Below are positions 21,715-31,419 of a DNA stretch of 64,000 nt, piece after piece (within the stretch, counting starts at the first letter, position 1; every line of letters starts with the position of its first letter). The DNA lies in assembly GCA_026075535.2 (NCBI GenBank), contig AP026541.1:2666001-2730000 (forward strand), read 5' to 3'. A model generated the notes under the pieces. That model did not search any database, was not told the origin of the DNA, and saw only the letters and a list, made by a program, of their open reading frames with translations. Origin of the DNA: Tricholoma matsutake (Eukaryota > Basidiomycota > Agaricomycetes > Agaricales > Tricholomataceae). The position numbers and the translations under genes are program-made.

Positions 21715-22912
21715 TGCAAAAAGCCCCCCAGCCAACATGTGCATTTTTTAAAGGAAACAGGAAACATTGGGAGAGAATAACAGGAATACTATGACTCACT
21801 TCTTAATTATGTGAAGTGATAAGACACAGCATAGTATTCTGAAAGCAAGTACAGTAGACAAAGTAGTGGTAGGAGATAGGGAAGAAGGTATCAACAAACA
21901 AGCAATGAAGTGTTGTAAGTGCATGAATCCAAACACATCAATACAGTAGCATAGTAAGCCAGGCTTACACCCTCCCATCTTTTAAGAAAGTGGAGGGGTC
22001 ATAGGGTCCATAAGTATGCAGAGTCTGTTAGAGAAATAAAGAAAAAATCAATCACACCATCAACCATCATGCTCTGTAAAAAAGGAAATTTCTCAGAGTC
22101 ACGTGACTGTTAGGTACAAGTCAACAAAGTCAGGTAAATGTTAAAAAACCGGTCAAAATGTCAGGTCAAAGTCATGTCAGAAAAATGCATGACCTGACTT
22201 TGACCTGACATTTTTGACCATTTTTTTAACATTTACCTGACTTTGTTGACTTGCACCTGATGGTCACGTGACTCTCAGAAATTTCCGTTTTTACAGAGCA
22301 TCATGAGGGGTGCATCAAAACCCAGTGGGAAAAGCTACCATGGGTCCTTAAACCTTACATTGTAACCAGTGATTCAAGGCCTCACAATCCTCCAAGTCAT
22401 GTCATGGCATCCATTGGTCATGATCAGGTGGGTACCCAGTGGATGAGGTACTGTGTGCCATGGCCTCTCTTGTGCTCATCCACAATCTTCTCAATGGCAT
22501 GTTCTTCCATGCCATCTATAGTAACAACTGGGCCAGGCATAGGATGTTCTCATCCAGGGAAAAGGTTTTCATCATTTTCATGGAATCATTTCAACAGCGA
22601 TGCATAAAATGTCAGGAACACATTGGGGGAATTTGGCAAGTCTAGAGTGTAAAAAGATGAGTCAGAGAAGGCATGTGTGATAAAATGGGGGCCATCAAAT
22701 CTCAGGAAAAACTTAGCAACACAACTCTTGCCTCCAGCTTTGTACTCATGACAGTGATGCAGGGTAGTTAGCATAACCTTGTCACCAACTTCAAAAACAT
22801 CTTCTGCTCCATGGCTCTTGTTGGCATGGAAAGCTTGGGAGATCTTGCTGGTCAGGAGTGTATCCTTTGCATTGTGTTCATCACAGCTCATATGTCCACA
22901 ACCCCAACAATA
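21715..22912 (-). mobile_element. Truncated Ty3/gypsy fragment related to element B
   Basis: On the minus strand this retains the integrase C-terminus (GDKVMLTTLHHCHEY, KFFLRFDGPHFI, YTLDLPNSPNVF, 22891-22586) and a chromodomain start (AIEKIVDEHKRGHGTQYLIHW, about 22520-22440) that then shifts frame. It also has a polypurine tract next to GTAAGCCAGGCTTACA at about 21955-21970, the same LTR end seen in element B. Upstream of that, to roughly 21715, the sequence aligns by eye with the B LTR. Everything 5' of the integrase is missing. A palindromic MITE lies inside it. The left limit is approximate. Confidence 0.75.
22069..22301. mobile_element. Long palindromic MITE
   Basis: The two arms are each about 105 bp and complementary over nearly their whole length, starting ATGCTCTGTAAAAA and ending TTTTTACAGAGCAT, around a loop of about 10 nt near 22182. 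Each arm carries CACGTG. The flanks give only a weak TCA duplication, so the superfamily is unknown. Confidence 0.75.
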
Positions 22913-22938
22913 TCATGCTCCTGTATCATAAACATGCC

Positions 22939-23252
22939 TCCACTGTGTTGAGAATAACACCGTGAGCACATGTGAATGCCATATTGCCATATACAGATCC
23001 CAGCATGTATTTGATGTGTGCCCTATATTTAGTGCATCCCTTTGAGGCACGTGTTTGTATCCATGTCATGGATACCTTTATACCACTCCTCTTTATCTAA
23101 CATGACTCATATATATAAACAGTAGATAAGTATCTGATCATCTCAGTTGCTTATACAGAGACTCATGTGAGTAACAACATTATTGTTTGCCTACAGAATT
23201 CATTAGTATAGCTTTAATAGCCTACAGAATTCATTAGGATAGCTTTAGTAGT
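22939..23252. repeat. Possible solo or partial LTR with a 30 bp tandem duplication
   Basis: It starts TGTTGAGAATAACACC, similar to copia LTR starts, and contains ATATATATAAAC near 23110 as a possible TATA box. The block CCTACAGAATTCATTAG..ATAGCTTTA occurs twice in tandem (about 23191-23250). No partner LTR was found. Confidence 0.3.
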
Positions 23253-23464
23253 CTATGAAAGTTCAAGGTGGTATGTACTATGTATATAGACCAGTTGCAA
23301 CTGACTACAACCAGTTTTCATTGGTTTTAAATAAACGTCCAATCTGTAGAACCACAACTGACCATCAGCAAAATCTGAGGCAACCACAACCAAAAAAAAA
23401 CTGGACCGAGGTTTGGTTTGGTTTGGTTTCAGTTTTTTGAACCAGACCTTCAAACACTAAAGTC
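23253..23464. other. Low-complexity spacer
   Basis: Contains a poly-A run and four GGTTT units near 23412-23430. No gene. Confidence 0.4.
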
Positions 23465-25647
23465 ACCCATGGCCTCCCCCTTTTTCTTTGTCAAGAAGAA
23501 GGATGGCTCACTCTGACCCATTCAAGGTTATTGAAGGCTCAATGAACTCACAGTCAAGAATTGCTACTGATTACCCCTCATTTCTGAACTTGTGAACCAG
23601 CTTTGTGGGGCACGATACTTCACCAAGCTTGACATCTGCTGGGGTTACAATAGTGTGCAGATAAAGGAAGGAGATGAGTGGAAGGCAGCCTTCCATACCA
23701 ACCATGGTCTTTTTGAACCACTTGTCATGTTCTTTGGACTCATTAATTGTCCTGCAACCTTTCAGACCATGATGAACGATATCTTCCATGACCTTATACT
23801 TGAAGGTGTTGTCTGTGTCTATCTCAACAACACTCTCATCTTCACATGTGACATTGAAGAACACCATTGAATCACACACCTTGTCCTTGAAAGGCTTCGA
23901 CAGCACAAACTCTACCTTCGACATGACAAGTGCAAGTTTGAGAAGACTAAGATTGGGTACCTGGGTCTGATCATATCGGAGGGTCATGTGGAGATAGATC
24001 CTGTTAAGGTGAATGGGGTCACAGGTTGGCCTACACCCATGAACAAGAAGGAGATGCAGTCCTTTTTAGGCTTTATCAACTTCTATCAGCATTTTATCAA
24101 GAACTTCTCTCGCCATGCATGACCACTGTTTGATCTCACAGGCAAGGGGATATGGAGGTGGGACAATGCACAACAGGAGGCATTTGAGAGGCTTAAAGAG
24201 ATGGTCACATCTGCTCTCATCCTTACCTTTGCTGATGACTTGCACCCTTTTCATGTAGAAGCTGACAGTTCCAACTTTGCAACAGGCACTGTATTGTCCC
24301 AGCAGTCTCTGGAGGACCAGAAGTGGCATCCTGTTGCATTCTACTCAAAAAGCCTTAGTGCTGTGGAGCAGAACTATGAGATCCATGACAAGGAGATGTT
24401 GGTGATAATGCATGTGCTTGAGGAATGGCACCACTTCCTTGAGGGTGCCCAGCACAAGGTTGAGATTTGGATGGACCACAAGAATATTGAGTACTCCATG
24501 ACAGCCAAGAAATTGAACTGTCATCAGACTTGTTGGTCCTTGTATCTGTCCAGGTTTGATTTCTCCTTGCACCACCATCCAGGTCACAGCATGGGGAAAA
24601 CTGATGCCCTCTCTCAGCGTGCAGATCATGGGGATGGGAGTGACAACAATCAAGGCATTGTGCTGTTGCAACCAGACCTGTTTACTGTCTGTGCATTGGA
24701 AGACATTGTTCCCCAGGGTGAGGAGTGGGACATCCTATGTGACATTCATCGCACAATCCATAGTGGCTTACATGAGGATGTTGTTGCCTCAGCTATCAAG
24801 GAACTGAGGAAGTGGTCAGCCCTTTCACTACGTGCTGCAGAGTGGGTTGAGAAGGAGGATCTGTTGTACTTCCACAATCACATCTATGTTCCCAATGACC
24901 TGCACCTTCAGCAACAGATCATATCTCAACACCATGACTCACAGATTGCAGGACACCCTGGATGCTGGAAGACATTGGAGCTTGTTTCATGGAATTATGT
25001 ATTGGTGGCCACAGATGTCGCAACTCATTGGTCAGTACTGCCATGCTTGCGACCTTTGCTTACACACCAAGGTTCCTCAATGCAAGCCCATTGGCAAGCT
25101 ACACCCTCTTCCTATTCCAGAAAATCATTGGGATGTTTTGAGTGTAGACTTCATGATGGAGTTACCAGAGTCAAATGGGTTTGATGTGGTAATGTGCACA
25201 GTCGACTCAGTGGGAAAATGAGCTCACTTTATTCTGACTCACACTACTGTTACAGCATTGGGTGCAGCCCAACTCTACCTTCACCATGTGTGAAAGCTAC
25301 ATGGACTTCCTGGCACCTTCCTTTGTGATTGAGGACCTCAATTTGTTGCAGAACAGGTCAATCAGGAGCTGGAGCAGTACATCCACATCTTTGTCACTGA
25401 GCGCCAGGATGACTGGGATGATCTTCTACTCATGGCCAAGTTCAGATACAGCAATCACATCCACACATCCACTCAGCAAACTCCCTTTCTCCTGGACACT
25501 GGACGACACCCACACATAGGCTTTGAACTTTGCCAAGCACCATCACAGCTCAAGACAGTGAATGAAGGATAGCTTGGGTGGCCCTAGTTAAGGCAAAGGA
25601 TGACATGGCATGCTTTTACAACCAACACCACTCACCAACACCCCAGT
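23465..25647 (+). pseudogene. Element G pol, part 1: RT, RNase H, integrase core
   Basis: Motifs in order are [15 protein letters not shown], the RT block FTKLDICWGYN, FGLINCPATFQ, and a damaged catalytic site reading YLNN instead of YLDD (near 23820). RNase H follows (VEADSSNFATGTVLSQ near 24258; EIHDKEMLVI). Then come the integrase zinc region (HHDSQIAGHPG then CHACDLC), the core VDFMMELPESNG (25148-25183) and LEQYIHIFVTERQDDWDDLL. Stops occur at about 23511, 23526, 23866, 24121, 25219 and 25291, with frameshifts near 24990 and 25320. Both the lost catalytic Asp residues and the stops show this copy is dead. Confidence 0.88.
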
Positions 25648-25832
25648 TGTAGTGATCCTGGCCCCCCCAGGCTGGACTATTTGTACATATTAGATTACAA
25701 TGCTGCTGGTTTCTATAAAACCAGCAGATTACTAACTAGTATGTAAACTTAAACTGTCAACCCCCCATAATATACATTAGTTGTGTCATTGTGGATCGTT
25801 GAGCTAAGCTACACCTCCCCCAACTCACTACA
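25648..25832 (+). repeat. 5' LTR of element F
   Basis: 185 bp. It contains CTATAAAA in the loop of a 10 bp perfect hairpin (CTGCTGGTTT and AAACCAGCAG, about 25705-25729), placing the TATA box in a foldback. It is preceded by TSD CCAGT. Confidence 0.92.
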
Positions 25833-25870
25833 CTTTTTTTGACACTAAAAGTCATATATTCTTACTTGTC

Positions 25871-27034
25871 ATGTCTTACTCTGATCGTTATCGCAATCAT
25901 TATCACCCCATCAACATCGACCCTGAATCCCCACACTGGCACCATCCCAGCAATGCACGGAAGCGATCTGACGCCCTATGGGCACCAGATAACTCTTATT
26001 CGAGCCTATCATGCCTGAAACCCCTGAAATGAGAGCAAAAGGTGTCCCTGCACCATGCCACATCACGACCTTGCCCAGTGCTAGGCCATGAAAACATGGA
26101 ATTTGAATCAGTTGGTCATACGACTGAATCTACTTTCAATGCCACTAAGCCTTGTATTCTACATAGTTCAAGCGAAGGTCTCATTGCCAGCTTCACAGGG
26201 GCAATGAGTGATCTGGCTAGTTGTTACAAGAAATGGACTAGTTATGACTCTCGACAACTTAGTCAAGAGGTGAGAGACCTCGTGGACTGTTTTACTAAAC
26301 TGGCCCACTCCCAAGCCAGAGTTATAGCCAGCAGGTCCCTGCTGCTCATCCAGCAACGAGCATACAGTGAGTCTACTGGGCAAGCCCCCCAGCTGCAGAA
26401 GGGTTGTAAGGAAAGAAAGGCTGATGTAAATGAACAACATAGAGTCGTCACCATCGAGGGAGCCCAGCATCTGAGAATGGTTCGTTTCTCAGATATACAG
26501 GAACCAATGGGTCTCGCCGTTGGCAAATTGACTCCACCCTGGGATTGTTACGGAGCCCAGAATTTCTGGAGCAACAACATTATCTGTTGTTGGTCGGTTG
26601 GAAAACAGCGTCCCGATGAGGAATGCCACATCGAGCTCCCCCGATTGAACTCCCTGCCTGTAGAGCGAGGCTGGAGAGCTGAGGAGGTTGCTGAGACGAC
26701 TCAACGAGACTTAGAGCTTGTTGACCTTGAAGGATTGGATGCTGTGATGAAAGACTGAGACTTAGAGCTTGTTGTTGAAGAAAAGGTGCCGCTTTCAGAA
26801 AACTGAGACACGGTGATGAACTCGACACAGTTGCATCGAGTACCAGACCTGAGGAACAACGACCTATATTGTTCAGTGAATGAAAATGTCAGTAAACGAC
26901 GAGTGGTGCCTATGGCACCACCCCCTGCAGTTTCAATGAGACCCTCACCTCATTGCCCACCACCTATGCGCTCAAAAATGCATCTTGATTCCCCATATGA
27001 CCCCCAAGTGGCCGTATCATCATTCCACCCATGA
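25871..27034 (+). pseudogene. Element F internal reading frame, part 1 (gag-like, unknown)
   Basis: One frame from ATG 25871 (MSYSDRYRNHYHPINIDPES) runs to about 27034, interrupted by three TGA codons (near 26030, 26756 and 26804). The first 300 residues contain a helical region (MSDLASCYKKWTSYDSRQLS through LVDCFTKLAHSQARVIASRS) that could act as a capsid-like domain, but I recognise no family. After that comes the first copy of a peptide module (LYCSVNENVSKRR, MAPPPAVSM, PPPMRSKMH, PYDPQVAVSS) that recurs three more times after the hAT insertion. No zinc knuckle or protease motif is present. Gag function is an inference from position alone. Confidence 0.5.
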
Positions 27035-27124
27035 TTCCGCCAGCAATCGCATAATGAAAACCTATACAGACCCTCAGTGGCCGTATCATCGATCCATCCG
27101 TGATTCGCCATGGAATCATGTAGT

Positions 27125-28166
27125 TAGGGTGTGACTCGGGTAACCCCCAGGTATAATTTTGTGTACCCATACCCATACCCATGAACACCGTACCCGTTGC
27201 AGGTATGGGGGGGTTTTGGTTGAAACCCATGGGTATGACATTAATAATTTATTATAATTCTAAATATATCTAAATACAATGAAGAACCACCCCCAACTCG
27301 CAATTGTGAGTGAGGGGGGGTGGTACTGGTGATGTACCAGCCGTCGTGAGTTAGCAAACTAAGAAACACCCCCACTTCACGTTTGTGAGCGAGAGGGGGT
27401 GGTAGTTGGGACTTGGCAGCCATTGTGAGAGAAACAGATGAAGAACCACCCCCAACTCGCATTTGCGAGTGAGAGGGGGTAGTAGTGGTGATGCCGCAGC
27501 CATTGTCGACTAGAGGAGGCCATTGTCAACTAGAGGGGGCCATTGTTGATGAGAGGGGGCCATTGTCATCATTGTTGCCTAGTAGAAAAACCACCCTCCA
27601 CTCACATTTAGAACGAGGGGGGCGTGTCATCATTGTCTAGTAGAAAAAACACCCCCCACTCACATTTAGAACGAGGGGGGCGTGTTGGTAGTAGTTGTCA
27701 TCATTGTTGCCTAGTAGAAAAAACACCCCCCACTCTCATTTAGAATGAGGGGGGCGTGTCATCGTTGTCTAGTAGAAAAAACACCCCCCACTCGCATTTA
27801 GAACGAGGGGGGCATGTTGGTAGTAGTTGTTGTCATTGTTGCCTAGTAGAAAAAACACCCCCCACTTGCAATTAGAATGAGGGGGGCATGTTGTCATTGC
27901 CTAGTAGAAAAAACACCCCCCACTCGCATTTAGAACGAGGGGGGCATGTTGGTATGTTGTTGTCGAGCCATTGTTGTTGTTGTTGATGTTGATCAACAAA
28001 GTCATTTGATAAAACATGTGACCATTGGACCAGTACTGTGATACCCGTAACACCGTGGGTATGGGTACGGTTTTGCCTCAGGTACGGAAATCCAAACCCG
28101 TACCCATACCTGAGCATACCCATAAGCAGAAACACACAGTGTTACCCATACCCGAGTCATGCCTTA
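27125..28166. mobile_element. hAT-like non-autonomous insertion in element F, TSD CATGTAGT
   Basis: 1042 bp. The ends TAGGGTGTGACTCGGGTA (left) and TAAGGCATGACTCGGGTA (complement of right) are inverted and fit the hAT YARNG start. CATGTAGT is repeated at 27117-27124 and 28167-28174. Subterminal regions are packed with GGGTATGG and CCATACCC words on opposite strands. The interior is a G/C-skewed hairpin minisatellite. There is no transposase. Confidence 0.85.
27280..27950. repeat. Hairpin minisatellite inside the hAT-like element
   Basis: About nine units, each with a C-run, a central CTCGCATTTAGAACGAG-like segment and a matching G-run, so every unit folds as CACCCCCC...GGGGGGCGTG. In 27580-27945 six units are separated by GTAGAAAAAA and TTGTTGCC linkers. 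The G-runs on one strand could form quadruplexes. Confidence 0.8.
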
Positions 28167-28174
28167 CATGTAGT

Positions 28175-28860
28175 TGCTGTCGTCCTCTTGATGATGCCGG
28201 TCCTTGCCAGAACAACGAAGTATACTGTTCTGCAAATGAAGGCATCAGCAAACGATGAGTGGTGTGCACCCCCTGCAGTTTCAACAGGCTGCATACTTGC
28301 TACCCCAAAGCCTACGCATTCAACAACGCGTATTGTTTCCCCCAATGGCCCCCCAATGGCCACCTCCTCAATTCCTCTGCAAGTCTGCGAGGAATCACCT
28401 GCCTGCCATCTTGCCAATGTCGAGTCATGCCAGAATGATGAGTTAAGTTTTTCTGTAAAGAAAAAACATCAGTAATCAATGGACAGTGCCCCAGGCACTG
28501 TCCCCAGGCAAACAGGTAACAAATTTACCTGTTTCCCCGTGACCTACAAGCTCAAAAATGTGTATCAAATCCCCATATGGCCCCCAAGCAGCCGTATCGT
28601 CAATCCATGGGCGATTTTCCATGGATTTGTGTCCTCATGTCGAGATGCGCCAGGACAACAAAGGTCATTCTGTAAATGAAAACATCAGTAACCAAAGAGC
28701 GATGCTCATGGCGCCACTCCCTGCAGTTCTAACAATCTGCTTACCTGATTCCCAACCTCCTATGCATTCAAGAACATGTAACGAACATCCGTACAGCCCC
28801 ACAATGGCTGTATCCTTGATCGACCAATGTTTCCCCAGATTGTTGCAGCCTCATCATCTT
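28175..28860 (+). repeat. Three further copies of the element F coding module (about 190-230 bp)
   Basis: Starting near 28198, 28425 and 28655, each copy has a CAGAAYRAYGAA-type start, CTGT(A/T)AATGAA, CATCAG(T/C)AA, a (C)CCCTGCAGTT block, and CC(C/A)CATATGGCCCCC or an equivalent, as in 26855-27040. At the protein level they share a Cys/Gln-Asn-Asn start, S-V-N-E-N-I/V-S, P-A-V and a Pro-Pro-Met-His/Arg-Ser core. Divergence between copies is large, so the amplification is old relative to the near-identical LTRs. Confidence 0.6.
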
Positions 28861-29121
28861 GATGTGTTGAGACGGTGTCAGCGTGATGCCGTGTGTGCAA
28901 AGTGTTCAAAATCAAACGTTATATCTAAAAGGAAGCCAGCAGCTTTGTTAGCATCCTTTGCAGACCCAGGTAATTGTCCAGACTTACCTGGTTTGGTCCC
29001 TAGAGAATCCAGCCATGATGGGAGGTCAGAACAAGTTCATGAGAGACTCAGGGTGTGTTACACCCCAAGGAAAATAGGTGAACAATGTACATGTCATTCA
29101 CCAGTAGTAGTTGAGTGAAAC

Positions 29122-29646
29122 TTGACGGTTACCTGTCAAGTTGAAACATGTGACAAATGTCACATGACTTGCGATCCGAAACAAACATGTCAAATGCATT
29201 TGTCCCCAGACAGTCAGGATTCTCCCGACTGCTCCTCTGAGGTCCCAGTTGTGGAGCATGTGCATACGGCATGCATGCAGGAGTACCTGCGCCCCTGTTG
29301 TCCTAAGGTACCAACCTTGGACTTGAGCTCGGACTCGGAGCCTGAGCCTGAGGATGATTGGAACTCCGAATCAGATTACTGTAGTCCGGAGTCAGAGGTT
29401 TTCTCTGGAGATGAACGCTCAGACCATAAAGGGTCTGAGGGGGAATCTGAGGATTACTCTCAAGGCCACCATGATCAGTCCAATTCCGAGTCTGCCAGTG
29501 ATTTTTCCTCTGATGACTCAGAGAATGATGAGATCTCCAACCCTGACTCAGTTGGTTGCACCTCTGAGTCTGACTCACTGGACTCAGACCCAGAGAAAGA
29601 TTCTGAGTCTGAATGTGATGATTTCTATGATTCAGAAGAATCATAG
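29122..29646 (+). CDS. Acidic Ser/Asp/Glu-rich ORF in element F
   Basis: Open frame of 174 codons; it may begin further upstream in the same transcript. The N-terminal 60 residues contain several Cys (CQVETCDKCHMTCDPKQTC, a CX4CX2CX3CX5C arrangement). From residue 65 on it is almost entirely Ser, Asp and Glu (DLSSDSEPEPEDDW, SDSLDSDPEKDSES) and ends YDSEES. A Cys cluster plus an acidic tail could bind nucleic acid and basic partners, but the function is unknown. It lies between the repeat modules and the polypurine tract. Confidence 0.5.
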   Translation: MTVTCQVETCDKCHMTCDPKQTCQMHLSPDSQDSPDCSSEVPVVEHVHTACMQEYLRPCCPKVPTLDLSSDSEPEPEDDWNSESDYCSPESEVFSGDERSDHKGSEGESEDYSQGHHDQSNSESASDFSSDDSENDEISNPDSVGCTSESDSLDSDPEKDSESECDDFYDSEES

Positions 29647-29649
29647 AAC

Positions 29650-30007
29650 TGGTTCCTACCTGTTCATAACTACTACTTGCCAGGTTATGTTCCCAACCAA
29701 GTTCACCGAGTGCAACTTGGTATTCTTCTTGTCTATGTTCCATACCATTGGCCAGGTTGGGTGGGTACCAACAAAATTTCCAGAGCATTACTTTGTTTTA
29801 ATCTTTCTCTTGCTGAGTTCCTTGGAGGTTACTCAGTCTTTCCCTTTCAAGCTTTGTGTGATTGCCACTGGCCAGGTCCAGTGGTTATCCTTTCTGAGTT
29901 CCCCAAGTGTTACTCAGTCTTATTTCTGATTTCCTTGGGCATCAATGCTCAAGGCCTTCTTTCCTTCTTGGTTAGCTTCACCCAGGGATGAAGCTAAAGG
30001 GGGAGAG
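29650..30007 (+). other. 3' untranslated part of element F with polypurine tract
   Basis: Imperfect repeats of GCCAGGT(T/C) and GAGTTCC.AAG.GTTACTCAGTC words; ends AAGCTAAAGGGGGAGAG directly before the 3' LTR. Confidence 0.6.
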
Positions 30008-30192
30008 TGTAGTGATCCTGGCCCCCCCAGGCCAGACTATTTGTACATATTAGATTACAATGCTGCTGGTTTCTATAAAACCAGCGGATTACTAACTAGT
30101 ATGTAAGCTTAAACTGTCAACCCCCCATAATATATGTTAGTCGTGTCATTGTGGATTGTTGAGCTAAGCTACACCTCCCCCAACTCACTACA
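30008..30192 (+). repeat. 3' LTR of element F
   Basis: 185 bp, partner of 25648-25832, followed by TSD CCAGT (30193-30197). Confidence 0.92.
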
Positions 30193-30197
30193 CCAGT

Positions 30198-30649
30198 ATA
30201 AGGTTGGTGACCAAGTTTACCTTGACTCCAGTGACATCTCTACCACCTGTCCATCCAAGAAACTTGCACACCGCTTCCTTGGACCATTCCCCATTGTCAA
30301 GTGTGTTGGAACACATGCCTACCACCTACACCTACCAGCATCCATGTCCAGACTTCACCCTGTCTTCCATGTTGTTAAACTACTGCCAGCACCAGTGGAT
30401 CCATTCCCAGGATGTCACTCACACCCACCACCACCACCTACAGTGATTGAAGGGGAACCACAGTATGAGGTTGAGTCCATCCTGGATAGCAGGTTGTGCC
30501 AAGGGAAGCTCCAATATCTGGTATGTTGGAAGGGCTATGGGTACGAGGAGAACTCATGGGTTGAGGAATCCAATGTAAATGCCCTACAACTAGTCAAAGA
30601 ATTCCACCGACAACACACTTCTGCACTGCATTCAGGTTATGGACTTTGA
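30198..30649 (+). pseudogene. Element G pol, part 2: integrase C-terminus and chromodomain
   Basis: Resumes the integrase frame after element F: YKVGDQVYLDSSDISTTCPS, KKLAHRFLGPFPIVKCVG, HLHLPASMSRLHPVFHVVKL, then a chromodomain (PQYEVESILDSRL, LQYLVCWKGYGYEENSWVEE, ALQLVKEFH). Ends at TGA 30647-30649. The aromatic cage-type residues of the chromodomain (Y, W, W) are present. Joined to part 1 it restores the expected chromovirus order. Confidence 0.9.
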
Positions 30650-30697
30650 CCGGTTGTGATTTCAAATGCATTGGGACAATGCATCTTAGAGAGGGGG

Positions 30698-31060
30698 TGA
30701 TATAAGGGGACTAGGGGGTGCCCCATGTGTTTCTCCTATTTTTTATATTTGTCCTATATTTTTCCTCACTTCATTTCCTCCTATTCTTCATTTTCTATGA
30801 TTTTTCCTTATTTTATTACTAATTTCCCTTTCTATCATGATGACAGTTTTATATTTAGAGGTGGAGTACCCTTTCCGACATCCATGCCTTGGTGTGATGT
30901 CATTTGGCGGCCTTGATCTGCCTATCTCTGCCTTTTCTATTTTTAGGCTACTATTTGATTTTTGCAATCTTCACATATACTGGGCATTGGCAAGGGGTCC
31001 TTAGAGTTTTCTCTTCAGATTTCCCTTTGCTAGGTGCACCTCCACTCCCTGTAGTATGTA
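30698..31060 (+). repeat. Probable 3' LTR of element G (cut by element B)
   Basis: Starts TGATATAAGGGG directly after a polypurine tract and continues through pyrimidine-rich sequence until element B at 31061. Its end was not located beyond B, so the boundary is inferred. Confidence 0.5.
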
Positions 31061-31324
31061 TGGAAGCCTAGCCTGAGATTGGGATAGGAAACACTAGATA
31101 GAGATGGAAACGGAGAGAATGGAGGAACCCACTGCTAATCATGTGAAATAACAAGACGACGACATGTTATTAGAAGTGAGAAGAAAATACAAAAGCTGAG
31201 TTTTTTGGGAAGCGAGAAGGGAAAAGGAAAGAATGGGGAAATCTTCATATGTAGTAGTAATCATAAGGTCCAGGATTGATGTGTACAAATAGGTGTCAAT
31301 GATATTATGTAAGCCAGGCTTACA
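31061..31324 (-). repeat. 3' LTR of element B
   Basis: 264 bp. On the minus strand it follows the polypurine tract AGTGGGAGGG (31325-31334). TSD ATGTA precedes it on the plus strand. Confidence 0.92.
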
Positions 31325-31419
31325 CCCTCCCACTGTTAGAAAAGTGTCTCTGGTAGTAGTCTTCAAACCCAACATCAACCAGCAACAACAGGTGCATTAA
31401 AAAACCCAGTGGGAAAAAG

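Larger units (their letters stand above)
25648..30192 (+). mobile_element. Element F: non-autonomous LTR retrotransposon (4545 bp), TSD CCAGT
   Basis: Two 185 bp LTRs (25648-25832 and 30008-30192), both starting TGTAGTGATCC and ending CTCACTACA, differ at only a handful of positions. CCAGT flanks both sides. The polypurine tract AAAGGGGGAGAG (29996-30007) abuts the 3' LTR. The internal 4.2 kb encodes no RT, integrase or protease: it holds one long repeat-containing frame, an acidic ORF and an hAT-like insertion. It must have been copied in trans by another element. Short LTRs plus a long non-enzymatic interior place it among LARD/TRIM-like elements. Confidence 0.9.
23465..31060 (+). mobile_element. 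Element G: 5'-truncated Ty3/gypsy, split by element F
   Basis: Plus-strand pol begins abruptly inside RT at 23465 and continues to 25647, where element F has inserted with TSD CCAGT (25643-25647 and 30193-30197). Integrase C-terminus and chromodomain resume at 30198 and end at 30649. A polypurine tract (TTAGAGAGGGGG, about 30686-30697) precedes TGATATAAGGGG at 30698, the likely start of the 3' LTR. That LTR is cut at 31060 by element B. No gag, protease or 5' LTR remains. Confidence 0.85.

Noticed and set aside
23412..23430. Telomere-like GGTTT repeats
   Set aside because: Only four units and not the TTAGGG-type repeat expected in basidiomycetes; simple low complexity.
27580..27945. CRISPR-like alternation of about 35 bp repeats and spacers
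   Set aside because: The units are self-complementary C-run/G-run hairpins inside an hAT-like element in a eukaryotic genome, the linkers are themselves repetitive, and no cas gene is near.
29303..29929. Overlapping 161 and 191-codon ORFs around the acidic frame of element F
   Set aside because: Only the 29122-29646 frame has a biased, coherent composition; the others follow from the Ser/Asp codon repeats.
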